DNA of 61,933 nt from Lentimicrobiaceae bacterium (GTDB taxonomy: Bacteria; Bacteroidota; Bacteroidia; Bacteroidales; JAGNHN01): positions 1-61,933 of the forward strand of contig JAGNHN010000016.1 in assembly GCA_018001695.1 (NCBI GenBank), written 5' to 3'. The notes under the pieces are model-generated. The model saw only the letters and a program-made list of their open reading frames with translations. It searched no databases and was not told the origin of the DNA. The translations under genes were made by a program, and so were the position numbers. Shown here one piece after another: positions 54,479-61,933 of the stretch (positions within the stretch are counted from its first letter, which is position 1; every line of letters starts with the position of its first letter).

Positions 54479-55897
54479 ATGCAGAATAAATTATTCATCG
54501 GGTTCGTGGCATTGATTTGGCTGGCGATGGCAGCATCCTGCCGTAAAGATGACGACATCAGCCAAAACCCTGATTTTCAATTACGTTTTTCTGTGGACAC
54601 CCTGCATTTTGATACAGTGTTCACCTCCGTAGGCACAACTACTCAATGGCTTAAGGTATACAACACCAGCGACAAAGATATTCGGATTCAGTCAATTGGC
54701 ATTGATGGTGGCAATGCATCCCGCTTTCGCATGAATGTCGACGGGATTCCTGGCGTATTTGTTCAGGATGTGGAGATTGAAGGAAATGACAGCATCTTTA
54801 TCTTCGTGCGGGCCACCATAGATCCCAACCAGGCCAACACACCCATGGTTATCGAAGATGCCATCCGGTTTACCCTCGATAACCGCGAACAAAGAGTGCC
54901 CCTGGTGGCATGGGGACAGGATGCCTACTTCTACCGCCGGGCCATACTCAGGTCTGATTTTACCTGGTCCAACGACAAACCCCATGTCATCTATGATTAT
55001 GTGCTCGTGGACTCATCCTTCAGACTCCAGATAACCGAAGGCACCACTGTTTACATGCACGCCCACAGCGTTTTGGCTGTTAACAAGGAGGCGACGCTCA
55101 TTGTCTCCGGCAGCCGCGATAACCCTGTGAAATTCCGGGGCGACCGGCTTGAGAAAGCTTATGAAGATATTCCAGGTCAATGGGGCCGGATCTGGCTCTC
55201 AGCCGGGAGTATCAACAATACCGTTGACTATGCCATCCTGGAAAACGGACAGGTTGGACTTCATGTAGACACCCTGGGCAATTCTGGTAACCCGACGCTC
55301 AGGATCAGCAACAGCATCATTCGCAACATGAGCTCCTTCGGCATGCTGCTGCAGGGCACCTGGGTGGAAGCCAGCAACTGCGTGATCAGCGATTGTGGGG
55401 AATTCAGCCTGGTGTTGAACATAGGCGGGAAATACGACTTCCGGCATTGTACTGTCGGGAACTACTTCAGCATGGGCATCCGACAGACACCTTCACTCGT
55501 CCTGAATAATTACTACATATATAATAAGGACACCATAGCGCGGCCACTCACGCAAGCCTATTTCAGTAATTGTATCATCTGGGGCAGAAACAGCGAAGAG
55601 TTCCTGATGGATAAAACCGGCAGGGCCGCCTTTGAGTATCAGTTTGACCACTGCATCATACGGTCAGAACAAACCCTGAATGATCCGCAGCGCTTCATCG
55701 CCTGCCTCCGCAATGCCGACCCACTTTTTGTTGATCCCTATCAACAGGACCTGCGGCTGAAAACAGGCTCACCTGCCATCGGAGCCGGGAACCAGCAAAC
55801 TGCCTCCGGAATTCCTTTCGACATCGCAGGGCAAAGTCGCCTCCCTAACCCTGACATCGGCGCATACCAGTACGTCCCCGACCCTGTCAGAAAATAG
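54479..55897 (+). CDS. Lipoprotein with predicted right-handed beta-helix
   Basis: 472 residues. Lipobox MAASC (~17-21) then acidic RKDDD, an Ig-like/DUF-type domain (~35-145), and a repeated beta-helix (~165-400: LITEGTTVYMHAHSVLAVNKEATLIVSGS split as TVYMHAHSVLAV and LIVSGSRDNPVKFRG; ILENGQVGLHVDT, RISNSIIRNMSSFGMLLQG). The end (SPAIGAGNQQTASG...GAYQYVPD) is the pattern found at the close of right-handed beta-helix surface proteins. Function is unknown; probably binds or degrades a polysaccharide outside the cell. TAGTTTTG (54464-54471) is a good -7 match only 7 bp before the start codon, which would make a nearly leaderless mRNA. Confidence 0.8.
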   Translation: MQNKLFIGFVALIWLAMAASCRKDDDISQNPDFQLRFSVDTLHFDTVFTSVGTTTQWLKVYNTSDKDIRIQSIGIDGGNASRFRMNVDGIPGVFVQDVEIEGNDSIFIFVRATIDPNQANTPMVIEDAIRFTLDNREQRVPLVAWGQDAYFYRRAILRSDFTWSNDKPHVIYDYVLVDSSFRLQITEGTTVYMHAHSVLAVNKEATLIVSGSRDNPVKFRGDRLEKAYEDIPGQWGRIWLSAGSINNTVDYAILENGQVGLHVDTLGNSGNPTLRISNSIIRNMSSFGMLLQGTWVEASNCVISDCGEFSLVLNIGGKYDFRHCTVGNYFSMGIRQTPSLVLNNYYIYNKDTIARPLTQAYFSNCIIWGRNSEEFLMDKTGRAAFEYQFDHCIIRSEQTLNDPQRFIACLRNADPLFVDPYQQDLRLKTGSPAIGAGNQQTASGIPFDIAGQSRLPNPDIGAYQYVPDPVRK

Positions 55898-55962
55898 CAT
55901 TTCTTTTTATAACGATCTATTAATCATTAATATAAGAAATATTCTTCTTAGCAATTAACTTT

Positions 55963-55978
55963 TTAGTTGCATAACTAA
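55963..55978 (+). promoter_or_regulatory. BlaI-type operator 1
   Basis: TTAGTTGCATAACTAA is a perfect TTAGTT-N4-AACTAA inverted repeat, upstream of the predicted -7 box for the blaI gene. A further half-site TTAGTT lies at 55983-55988. Confidence 0.65.
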
Positions 55979-55989
55979 GATATTAGTTA

Positions 55990-55997
55990 TAAATTTG
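55990..55997 (+). promoter_or_regulatory. Predicted -7 box of the blaI-blaR1 operon
   Basis: TAAATTTG fits TAnnTTTG; TTG at 55967-55969 is 20 nt upstream, giving a full -33/-7 pair. It lies between the two operators. Confidence 0.65.
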
Positions 55998-56007
55998 TAC
56001 AATAAAG

Positions 56008-56023
56008 AACTAATCTTTTAGTT
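56008..56023 (+). promoter_or_regulatory. BlaI-type operator 2
   Basis: AACTAATCTTTTAGTT is a perfect inverted repeat with the same half-sites as operator 1 in the opposite order, just after the expected transcription start and 21 bp before the BlaI start codon. Confidence 0.65.
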
Positions 56024-56044
56024 TATAAGTACAGCTGCGACACC

Positions 56045-56443
56045 ATGAAAACCAACAGCAAAAAGTTCAACGAGCTCACACGCGCAGAAGAACAGGTGAT
56101 GCACATCCTTTGGGACCTGGAAAAAGGATTTGTGAAAGATGTGGTGGAACGTTTCGAAGAACCCAGGCCTGCCTACAATACAGTATCTACGATCATCCGG
56201 ATTCTCGAGAAAAAGGGCTTTGTATCATATACGCCATACGGAAACACCTATGAATACTATCCCCTGATCAGCAGGGAAGAATACACAGCCTCGTATTTGA
56301 ATCGTTTTATCGGCAGATATTTCAGCAACTCATACAAAGAACTTGTTTCCTTTTTTACAGCCAACGAGAGCCTGAGCATTGGAGAGCTCGAGGAGATGAA
56401 GCGGCTCATGGACGAAATGATTCAAAAAAAGAAAAAACCATGA
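56045..56443 (+). CDS. BlaI/MecI-family transcriptional repressor
   Basis: 132 residues. An N-terminal winged helix (LTRAEEQVMHILWDLEKGFVKDVVERF, read here as LTRAEEQVMHILWDL and VKDVVERF) and a dimerising C-terminal helix region (ISREEYTASYLNRFIGRYF). In classic systems this repressor is cleaved after the sensor BlaR1 detects beta-lactam. Its stop codon overlaps the start of the M56 gene by 4 bp, the normal arrangement. The paired palindromes before it are its probable operators (autoregulation). No beta-lactamase gene is in the window, so the target may be another cell-wall stress function. Confidence 0.94.
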   Translation: MKTNSKKFNELTRAEEQVMHILWDLEKGFVKDVVERFEEPRPAYNTVSTIIRILEKKGFVSYTPYGNTYEYYPLISREEYTASYLNRFIGRYFSNSYKELVSFFTANESLSIGELEEMKRLMDEMIQKKKKP

Positions 56444-57732
56444 CACCCCTAGCTACCTATGGTTTGCAGGCATTCCTCTGCTCCCTGGTGTTCTATGCGT
56501 ATTATCGCTTCTTCCTCTCCGGTAAGACGCATTTCCATCTCAACCGCATCTACCTGCTGTTGATCATACCTTTATCGTTGCTCATACCTGCCGTTCACAT
56601 TCCGGTTAACATGCAGGCCACGGCAGTTGAAGGCAAGGTACTTCTTCCACTGATTCGCATCGGTGATCAGCCTGCTGATGCAAGAGGCTGGATCAATCCC
56701 CTCCCCTTTCTCCTGCTGATCATCTGCGTTTCAGGCAGTCTGTTCTTTCTGATTCGCAGCATTCACAGCCTGACATACATCAAGAAGATCCGAAGACAGT
56801 CACAGATCACTAGAATGCGAGGCCTGACCCTGGCCTGGCACCACCTGCCCATCGCCCCGTTTTCATTTGGACAGACCATTTATATGAATGTTGCTGTACG
56901 CCAGCATCCCGGATTTGAGAATATTCTGCTTCACGAACGCACCCATGTGCGCCAGAAGCATACCCTGGATATCATGTTCGTTGAATTGTTATGTATCCTG
57001 GGTTGGTTCAATCCCATACATCATCTGATAAAATCATCCATCCGGGAGCAGCATGAGTACCTCGCCGATGCAGCCGCTTTATCCCAACAGGATACCGGTG
57101 AAAACTACCTTTCCCTGCTCTTTGGATCTGGATATGGGCTCCAGCCGATTATCGCCCATCACTTTCACATCTCACTCACCAAAAAACGATTTACAATGGT
57201 AACAAAACATTTCAACCAAAGGTCCGGGCCCTGGGCAGCCCTACTTTCGCTGCCCCTGCTGGCCTCATTGTTCCTGGCCTTTACCTGCCAGGTTGGCCAG
57301 GCCAATGTGTCGCACACCGCGGTATTGCCATCCTCCTCACAGGTTGTGATCACCAGTCCCGACGCGAATGACTTTCCTACCAACCCTGCTGTTCAGGATA
57401 AGGATGGCTTTCAGGCTGTTAAAGTACAACCGGTATATCCCGGCGGACACGAGGCGATGGTGAAGTACATCATAAAGGCCCTGAAATACCCCGATCTTCC
57501 AAAGAAGAAAGGCATAGAAGGCACCGTGTACATCCAGTTCACCATCACTGAAACAGGCAAGGTGACAGATGCCCAGATTGTTAAATCTGTTGACCCTGAA
57601 CTGGACAAGGAAGCCCTGAGGGTGATATCCGCCATGCCCCACTGGACCCCGGGCAAAAACGATAAAGGTCAGGCTGTGGCAGTAAAAACAACCCTTCCGG
57701 TGAAATTTAAACTCACCAAAGACAAAGAATAG
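56440..57732 (+). CDS. BlaR1-type M56 peptidase fused to TonB C-terminal domain
   Basis: 430 residues. Membrane helices at ~5-25, 37-53, 87-105 and ~243-262. The cytoplasmic M56 zinc site is HERTH at 165-169, with Glu206 in HEYLAD as the third ligand. After the last helix, residues ~335-430 form a TonB C-terminal domain (YPGGHEAMVKYI, GTVYIQFTITETGKVTDAQI, MPHWTPGKNDKG). The penicillin-binding sensor domain of Staphylococcus BlaR1 is replaced by TonB, a swap I know from Bacteroidota. It likely senses a periplasmic signal and cleaves the BlaI repressor encoded upstream. Confidence 0.92.
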   Translation: MTPLATYGLQAFLCSLVFYAYYRFFLSGKTHFHLNRIYLLLIIPLSLLIPAVHIPVNMQATAVEGKVLLPLIRIGDQPADARGWINPLPFLLLIICVSGSLFFLIRSIHSLTYIKKIRRQSQITRMRGLTLAWHHLPIAPFSFGQTIYMNVAVRQHPGFENILLHERTHVRQKHTLDIMFVELLCILGWFNPIHHLIKSSIREQHEYLADAAALSQQDTGENYLSLLFGSGYGLQPIIAHHFHISLTKKRFTMVTKHFNQRSGPWAALLSLPLLASLFLAFTCQVGQANVSHTAVLPSSSQVVITSPDANDFPTNPAVQDKDGFQAVKVQPVYPGGHEAMVKYIIKALKYPDLPKKKGIEGTVYIQFTITETGKVTDAQIVKSVDPELDKEALRVISAMPHWTPGKNDKGQAVAVKTTLPVKFKLTKDKE

Positions 57733-57751
57733 TCACCAACCTAAGCTGTTT

Positions 57752-57808
57752 ACCGGTAAGTGCCATGATCAACAAGGCTGCATGACCAAAACGCTTACCG
57801 GTTTTTTA
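57752..57808 (+). terminator. Terminator of the blaI-blaR1 operon
   Basis: A perfect 9-bp stem ACCGGTAAG/CTTACCGGT (33-nt loop, itself able to pair partly) followed directly by TTTTTT, 19 bp after the BlaR1-TonB stop codon. Confidence 0.75.
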
Positions 57809-57961
57809 TTGGGTATCAGAGAAAGAAGGTCAAGGATTCTAATTATTTGCCACACTTCAGGTAACGCCATAAATAAGGACGAATCAAGACTCAGTTCATC
57901 ATCCGGGCCAGGGGAAAAATTCAATCATGTAATGTACCTTTACAGGGTTATTTATTGAAGG

Positions 57962-58861
57962 ATGCGCAACCTATTCATCATACTTGCCCTCATCACCAGC
58001 TTGCCTCTGTTTTCCCAATTTAAGCGGGAAAGCGAAATGGACCTGTCCTATGCCATGGGAATGACGGCCCCCAGGCACAGCAAGGTAGATACAGCCTTTG
58101 TTCCATCCTGGCGGTACGGACTGAACATCGGTTTTTATTTTGCCAATCAGAAATCGGCCGGTTTTTACAGTGGGAAAGAAGGTAACGAGAACGAAATCAG
58201 CTTTATCCTCGCCAACAAATACCGGTATGACGAAATCCGTCAATTGCTTAAAGCTGACACATTTATTCTTAGAGAGCTGCCAGCCCGGATGAGCTATGAT
58301 CCGGCACTGATGGTCGGCTTTCTTGCAAAATATCAATTCGACAGGCACCTTGGCTTCATTTTTCAGTTTAACTATGTCAAGCTCAAAGCCACTGACTTCT
58401 TTACATTGGAGGTGGATCCAATGCCCTTCCTGACCCAGCCAGACATCAGGTTGTATGGCATCGTGGGGGAAGAGGAGAGGGTGAATGTGGAGCTGGGACT
58501 CACAGCCCAGTACCCTATTGGCAACAAAATCAACTATTTCGTTGAGGCGGGACTGAACATCAATGACTCGGAGGCCAGGGAAAACAAGATCCAGATCGAA
58601 GGCATGGAATATGATATTGTGAATATTTACGGAAGTCAGAATTATGTTCCCAACACCAGTCTGCAGACCTATGATATCCGCCAGGGTGGCATAGGTTTTG
58701 GCATCTTCCTGAACACAGGAGTGCAATTCATCTTCAATGAAAATCTCAGTCTGGACCCCAGCGTCAGCCTGTGGTGGAAGCAGATAAATTTAGCGGGGTA
58801 TAATGCCTATACCCCGCATTTCTCAATCAACGTAAGGTTTTTGTTTAAGGATCTGCTCTGA
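57962..58861 (+). CDS. Outer-membrane beta-barrel protein of unknown function
   Basis: 299 residues. A signal peptide spans ~1-19 (ending LFSQ). The mature protein is strand-rich (YGLNIGFYFANQ, FLAKYQFDRHLGFIFQFNYVK, FLNTGVQFIFNENLSLDPSVSLWW, FSINVRFLF with terminal Leu-Leu), consistent with a small outer-membrane barrel. No close family was recognised. TACCTTTA lies 26 bp before the start, a weak -7 box. It ends in a hairpin terminator shared with the end of floA. Confidence 0.7.
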   Translation: MRNLFIILALITSLPLFSQFKRESEMDLSYAMGMTAPRHSKVDTAFVPSWRYGLNIGFYFANQKSAGFYSGKEGNENEISFILANKYRYDEIRQLLKADTFILRELPARMSYDPALMVGFLAKYQFDRHLGFIFQFNYVKLKATDFFTLEVDPMPFLTQPDIRLYGIVGEEERVNVELGLTAQYPIGNKINYFVEAGLNINDSEARENKIQIEGMEYDIVNIYGSQNYVPNTSLQTYDIRQGGIGFGIFLNTGVQFIFNENLSLDPSVSLWWKQINLAGYNAYTPHFSINVRFLFKDLL

Positions 58862-58863
58862 GG

Positions 58864-58884
58864 CCGGGATTATTTCCCGGTTTC
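58864..58884 (+). terminator. Hairpin terminator after the outer-membrane barrel gene
   Basis: CCGGGA/TCCCGG stem with 5-nt loop followed by a T-rich tail (TTTCCTTTT), 3 bp after the stop codon and overlapping the 3' end of floA on the opposite strand. Confidence 0.55.
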
Positions 58885-59889
58885 CTTTTCGTTTCCTTCC
58901 TTGGGCTTGGCCCCACCAACAGCCGGAGGTACATCCGCAATGGAATCCCGCATTTTGGTGTCAGCCTGAATATTCTGGAAACGGTAGTAGTCCATGATCC
59001 CCAGCTTACCTGTCTGGAAAGCATCGGCGATGGCCCTGGGAATTTCGGCTTCGGCTTCGATTACCTTGGCACGGGCTTCCTGCGCTTTGGCCTTCATTTC
59101 CTGCTCAGTGGCAACAGCCATGGCACGGCGTTCCTCAGCCTTGGCCTGGGCAATATTCTTATCTGCATTGGCCTGGTCCATCTGCAGGAAAGCACCGATA
59201 TTCTTTCCAACGTCGATATCAGCGATATCGATCGACAGAATCTCGAATGCCGTACCCGAGTCGAGGCCCTTAGACAATACCGTTTTCGAGATACTGTCCG
59301 GATTCTCCAGTACCGTCTTGTGGGAGGCAGCAGAACCAATAGAGGAAACGACGCCTTCCCCTACCCTGGCCAACACTGTTTCTTCACCGGCTCCACCGAC
59401 GAGCTGTCGCAGGTTGGCGCGCACCGTGACACGTGCTTTGGCAATGAGCTGAATCCCGTCCTTGGCCACAGCAGCCACCGGAGGGGTGTTGATAACCTTT
59501 GGATTGACGGACATTTGCACGGCTTCGAAGACATCGCGTCCGGCGAGGTCGATGGCGGTAGCCATTTTGAAGTCGAGCGGCAGGTTAGCTTTATCCGCCG
59601 ATATCAGGGCATTGATCACCGTTTTAACACGGCCACCTGCCAGGAAATGGGCTTCCAGCTCATCCCTGGTAACAGAAAGACCGGCCTTCGTGGCATTGAT
59701 CATGGCTGTCACAATGACACCTGGCGGAACCTTACGCCAGCGCATGAATACCAGCTGGATCAGCGAGATCCGCACCCCTGATAAGAGGGCAGTAAACCAA
59801 AGCCCTACCGGTATGAAATAGAAAATGATCCACAGTCCAAAAAGGGCCGCGATTCCAATGGCAATAATGAGAAAGATCTGAGATTCCAT
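58870..59889 (-). CDS. floA: Flotillin-like protein FloA
   Basis: 339 residues. An N-terminal membrane hairpin (~5-45, [20 protein letters not shown]) is followed by the SPFH-like core with the conserved [29 protein letters not shown], and a C-terminal coiled coil rich in Ala, Glu and Lys ([31 protein letters not shown]). The length and sequence fit UPF0365/FloA. It organises lipid microdomains in the inner membrane and works with NfeD, which is encoded 1 bp upstream. Final gene of the clpS operon. Confidence 0.95.
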   Translation of the reverse strand: MESQIFLIIAIGIAALFGLWIIFYFIPVGLWFTALLSGVRISLIQLVFMRWRKVPPGVIVTAMINATKAGLSVTRDELEAHFLAGGRVKTVINALISADKANLPLDFKMATAIDLAGRDVFEAVQMSVNPKVINTPPVAAVAKDGIQLIAKARVTVRANLRQLVGGAGEETVLARVGEGVVSSIGSAASHKTVLENPDSISKTVLSKGLDSGTAFEILSIDIADIDVGKNIGAFLQMDQANADKNIAQAKAEERRAMAVATEQEMKAKAQEARAKVIEAEAEIPRAIADAFQTGKLGIMDYYRFQNIQADTKMRDSIADVPPAVGGAKPKEGNEKETGK

Positions 59890-59890
59890 A

Positions 59891-60361
59891 TTAGTTGTTT
59901 TTACGTTTTACAATGATACGGCTATGATCGATACGCACCACTTCGATGTCCACATTCTCATCCAGAAAACCCTCCATCGAGTGCACTTCTGTAATCACCC
60001 CATTGATCAGGGCCTTGCCGGCGGGTGCCAGCCTTGAAATGGACTGGCCGGTATCTCCGGTATGGATGCTTTGTTCATCAACAACATTCACCTTACCGTC
60101 AATATTCTTCGATAGCATCATCCTTTTCCAGGTGCGCGACTTCAGGCTGAAGTATAGTACCAGGACCGTAGCAACGACTGTACCTGCAAGGACGAGGTGA
60201 CCCGCTGTGGTACCGTAGAGGGCATAGGTTTCATAGATGCCAAAAACCAGCATGGCGAAACCGGCGATACCTACCACAGTGGTGCCTGGCACGACGAGGA
60301 TCTCCAGGATGAGAAAAAGCAAACCCACTACGATGAGGGCGAGGATTAATGTCCAGGGCAT
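59891..60361 (-). CDS. NfeD family membrane protein
   Basis: 156 residues: three membrane helices (~4-25, 29-45, 57-75) followed by a soluble OB-fold NfeD domain (~95-155: [21 protein letters not shown]). This is the short form lacking the ClpP-like serine protease module. It partners FloA in membrane microdomains. It lies 2 bp after the M48 protease gene and 1 bp before floA, so the three are translated together. Confidence 0.92.
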   Translation of the reverse strand: MPWTLILALIVVGLLFLILEILVVPGTTVVGIAGFAMLVFGIYETYALYGTTAGHLVLAGTVVATVLVLYFSLKSRTWKRMMLSKNIDGKVNVVDEQSIHTGDTGQSISRLAPAGKALINGVITEVHSMEGFLDENVDIEVVRIDHSRIIVKRKNN

Positions 60362-60363
60362 AA

Positions 60364-61179
60364 TTATCTGGGTTTATAGTATTTTTTGGCTTCGGGCATA
60401 AACTCACGCAAGGCTTTGATACGGTTATCATCGCCGGGATGCGTACTGAGGAATTCCGGGGGTTTCGGGCCACTTTTGGCCGCCATGGCTTCCCAGAAGC
60501 TGATGGCCCGTTCCGGATCAAATCCGGCCATGGCCATGAAAACCAGGCCCATTTTGTCGGCCTCATATTCATGCTGCCGCGAATAGGCCAGGGTTCCCAG
60601 TGTCGTTCCCACACCGTATAATGACATAAAAAGTTCCTTGGTCTGCTGAGGCTTTTCCTTCATGGCAACATCCAGGGATACAGCGCCCAGGGCAACTGCC
60701 AATTGCTGGCTGAGCCGCTCATTGCCATGACGTGCAATGGCGTGCGCCACCTCATGGCCCATCACCACGGCCAACCCACCTTCGTCTTTAGTAACAGGCA
60801 GGATACCGGTATAAACCACGATCTTGCCTCCCGGCATACACCAGGCATTAATGGCCTCATCGCGTACCAGGTTAAACTCCCACTGATAACCTTTAAGCTG
60901 TTTGGATAAGCCCTTGCTCTTCATATAATCCTGAACCCCGATGGCGAGTTGATGTCCCACGCGTTTCACCATGGCAGATTGCGGATCCGAGGAGGGCAGC
61001 GGAGGATTCTGACCTAGAAATTCCTTATAGCTGGTAAAGCTGAGGCTCAGCATCATATTATCTGGAACAACATTCAACTGCTTGCGACCGGTTACCGGTA
61101 CTTTGGAGCAGGAAGAGAAAGAACCGGCAAGTAAAGCCAGACTTATCCCCAGAATCATGAAAGAAATTACCCGTCTCAT
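60364..61179 (-). CDS. M48 family metalloprotease lipoprotein
   Basis: 271 residues. Lipobox FSSC (~20-24) with SKVPVTGRKQLNVVP after it, as in the M48 family of Gram-negative envelope proteases (BepA/LoiP-like). The zinc motif is HEVAH in GHEVAHAIARHG, and the downstream Glu is in EYEADKMGL. It degrades or cuts misfolded periplasmic or outer-membrane proteins. Encoded between clpS and nfeD with gaps of 6 and 2 bp. Confidence 0.93.
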   Translation of the reverse strand: MRRVISFMILGISLALLAGSFSSCSKVPVTGRKQLNVVPDNMMLSLSFTSYKEFLGQNPPLPSSDPQSAMVKRVGHQLAIGVQDYMKSKGLSKQLKGYQWEFNLVRDEAINAWCMPGGKIVVYTGILPVTKDEGGLAVVMGHEVAHAIARHGNERLSQQLAVALGAVSLDVAMKEKPQQTKELFMSLYGVGTTLGTLAYSRQHEYEADKMGLVFMAMAGFDPERAISFWEAMAAKSGPKPPEFLSTHPGDDNRIKALREFMPEAKKYYKPR

Positions 61180-61185
61180 AACATC

Positions 61186-61458
61186 TTAACTTTGAACTTC
61201 AACACTGAGTCCGCGCGCCTGTAGGCGGACAGCATAGGGCTGCAATATTTCATAGCTCCCTGACATTACCGGACATTTCCCATTGTAATGGGCCACCATG
61301 GCACATTGCTCAGCCTGCATCGGTTCATGCTTACAGATATCGATCAAACACGTGATGACATAATCAAACGTATTGACATCATCATTAAATAGAATCAGAT
61401 GATAACCCAGGCTGGATTCCTGGTCCTGCAGATGCTCCGGCTGTAATTGCTGACCCAT
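61186..61458 (-). CDS. clpS: ATP-dependent Clp protease adaptor ClpS
   Basis: 90 residues. The signature LILFNDDVNTFDYVITCL and GSYEILQPYAVRLQARGLSVEV match the ClpS fold; the N-terminal tail (~1-15) is the segment that enters ClpA. It binds N-end-rule substrates and delivers them to ClpAP. First gene of a four-gene operon with an M48 protease, NfeD and FloA. TACATTTG at 61479-61486 (minus strand) fits the -7 box 20 bp before the start. Confidence 0.94.
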   Translation of the reverse strand: MGQQLQPEHLQDQESSLGYHLILFNDDVNTFDYVITCLIDICKHEPMQAEQCAMVAHYNGKCPVMSGSYEILQPYAVRLQARGLSVEVQS

Positions 61459-61478
61459 CAGGCATTGTCTTTAACCTA

Positions 61479-61486
61479 CAAATGTA
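61479..61486 (-). promoter_or_regulatory. Predicted -7 promoter box of clpS operon
   Basis: Minus strand TACATTTG matches TAnnTTTG exactly, 20 bp before the clpS start codon. Confidence 0.5.
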
Positions 61487-61548
61487 ATCATTGCGCCGGA
61501 AAAACCATCATCAACCCTTCTCTAAACTTTCTGTTGTCCCTATCTCTA

Positions 61549-61590
61549 TCCCTCTTCCTCTTCCTCTTCCTCTTCCTCTTCCTCTTCCTG
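61549..61590 (+). repeat. CTTCCT hexamer microsatellite
   Basis: About six tandem copies of a TCTTCC-type hexamer, a pure pyrimidine tract on this strand, at the inner edge of the right terminal repeat. The left copy has only about three to four units, so unit number has changed. The reading frame across it gives only Leu/Phe/Ser repeats and is not a gene. Confidence 0.8.
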
Positions 61591-61933
61591 TTCCTATCCC
61601 TTCCCCTTATTCTGCTCCTAAACAACTGCAGACAGAGTTTCTACTTCATTTCAATTAGCCTTACTCCGCAGATAAAAAATTCACTTGCTTTATATGTGAA
61701 TGTTTTGTATATTGTTCGGCTATTATTTGCACATTACCAATAATGGCTATAATGAAGATAAATGATAGGGTCATGTCCGGTTCTTTAAGTTCCACCAGGG
61801 AGATCGGTATTTCAAGCTTGCCGGCAGGATTCTATGTCTTGTTATTGGAAAAGCAAGCTTTCGTATATAAATTTGTAAGATAATCATAGATGGGAAACGC
61901 TTCATTTAAAGGTATATCCATGAGAAAAGTCTC
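61565..61933 (-). repeat. Right copy of ~370-bp inverted terminal repeat
   Basis: Reverse-complement copy of 37-405, running to the last base of the window. About 13 differences from the left copy by eye. Positions 61459-61564 between clpS and this repeat hold only the clpS promoter region and the start of the pyrimidine tract. Confidence 0.85.

Noticed and set aside
61447-61743. 98-residue Leu/Phe-rich ORF in the right terminal repeat
   Set aside because: It is translation of the pyrimidine microsatellite and the repeat, with no coding signal; both repeat copies differ mainly by non-synonymous changes.
37-61933. Terminal inverted repeats as ends of a linear plasmid, phage or composite transposon
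   Set aside because: The segment carries dnaA, truA, prmC, ribD and fabG and no replication, packaging or transposase genes.

Overview
The window is chromosomal DNA from an uncultured member of the Bacteroidota, most likely an anaerobic, fermentative Bacteroidales-type organism. The evidence is TonB-linked receptors with carboxypeptidase-regulatory N-termini, a type IX secretion (T9SS) C-terminal sorting domain, a DUF4249 lipoprotein, BlaI/BlaR1-TonB signalling, TAnnTTTG-type -7 promoter boxes, and a trimeric NADH-linked [FeFe] hydrogenase. Housekeeping genes (dnaA, truA, prmC, ribD, fabG, clpS) show it is not a plasmid or phage. I saw no tRNA, rRNA, CRISPR array or transposase. The two ends of the window are diverged inverted copies of one ~370-bp repeat.

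Layout. 0.5-6.6 kb: an outer-membrane beta-barrel receptor, a secreted M23-like protein with a T9SS tail, an AlkD-type DNA repair protein and a small membrane protein. 7.0-12.1 kb: a tight calcium-handling operon (P-type ATPase, PepSY-like protein, DUF2490 barrel, Ca2+/Na+ antiporter) preceded by a Rex-like palindrome. 12.3-15.8 kb: hydABC [FeFe] hydrogenase (minus strand) with two Rex-like operators around its promoter and a clear terminator. 16.2-21.8 kb: truA, a MORN-like protein, and a TonB receptor/beta-helix lipoprotein pair behind a row of 11-bp-spaced TTAA repeats that resembles a PhoB/PhoP box. 21.9-28.2 kb: prmC, then ribD, a TMTC-like GT-C/TPR protein, a THEP1-like NTPase, an EamA transporter and a CDF metal exporter. 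28.2-35.7 kb: 5'-nucleotidase, YigZ, thioesterase, dnaA, LMW-PTP, Ser/Thr dehydratase, a frameshifted SAM methyltransferase, and SlyD. 35.8-44.9 kb: envelope proteins, a VWA/YdcF pair, a TonB receptor with a DUF4249 lipoprotein, and fabG. 45.0-54.2 kb: a four-gene glycogen operon (GH133 debrancher, GT4, GH57, and a 1416-residue GT3-GT35 synthase-phosphorylase fusion). 54.5-61.5 kb: a beta-helix lipoprotein, a BlaI/BlaR1-TonB pair with paired operators, an outer-membrane protein, and a clpS-M48-nfeD-floA operon.

Taken together, the genes suggest an H2-evolving fermenter that stores glycogen. Its hydrogenase, and perhaps its calcium efflux, appear to answer to the NADH/NAD+ ratio through Rex. 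The most useful second looks are the shared Rex-like operator, the PhoB-like box, the GT3-GT35 fusion, the nested palindromes upstream of dnaA and the terminal inverted repeats. None of these is proven here to be a new system. Protein identities come from motif recognition without database searches.
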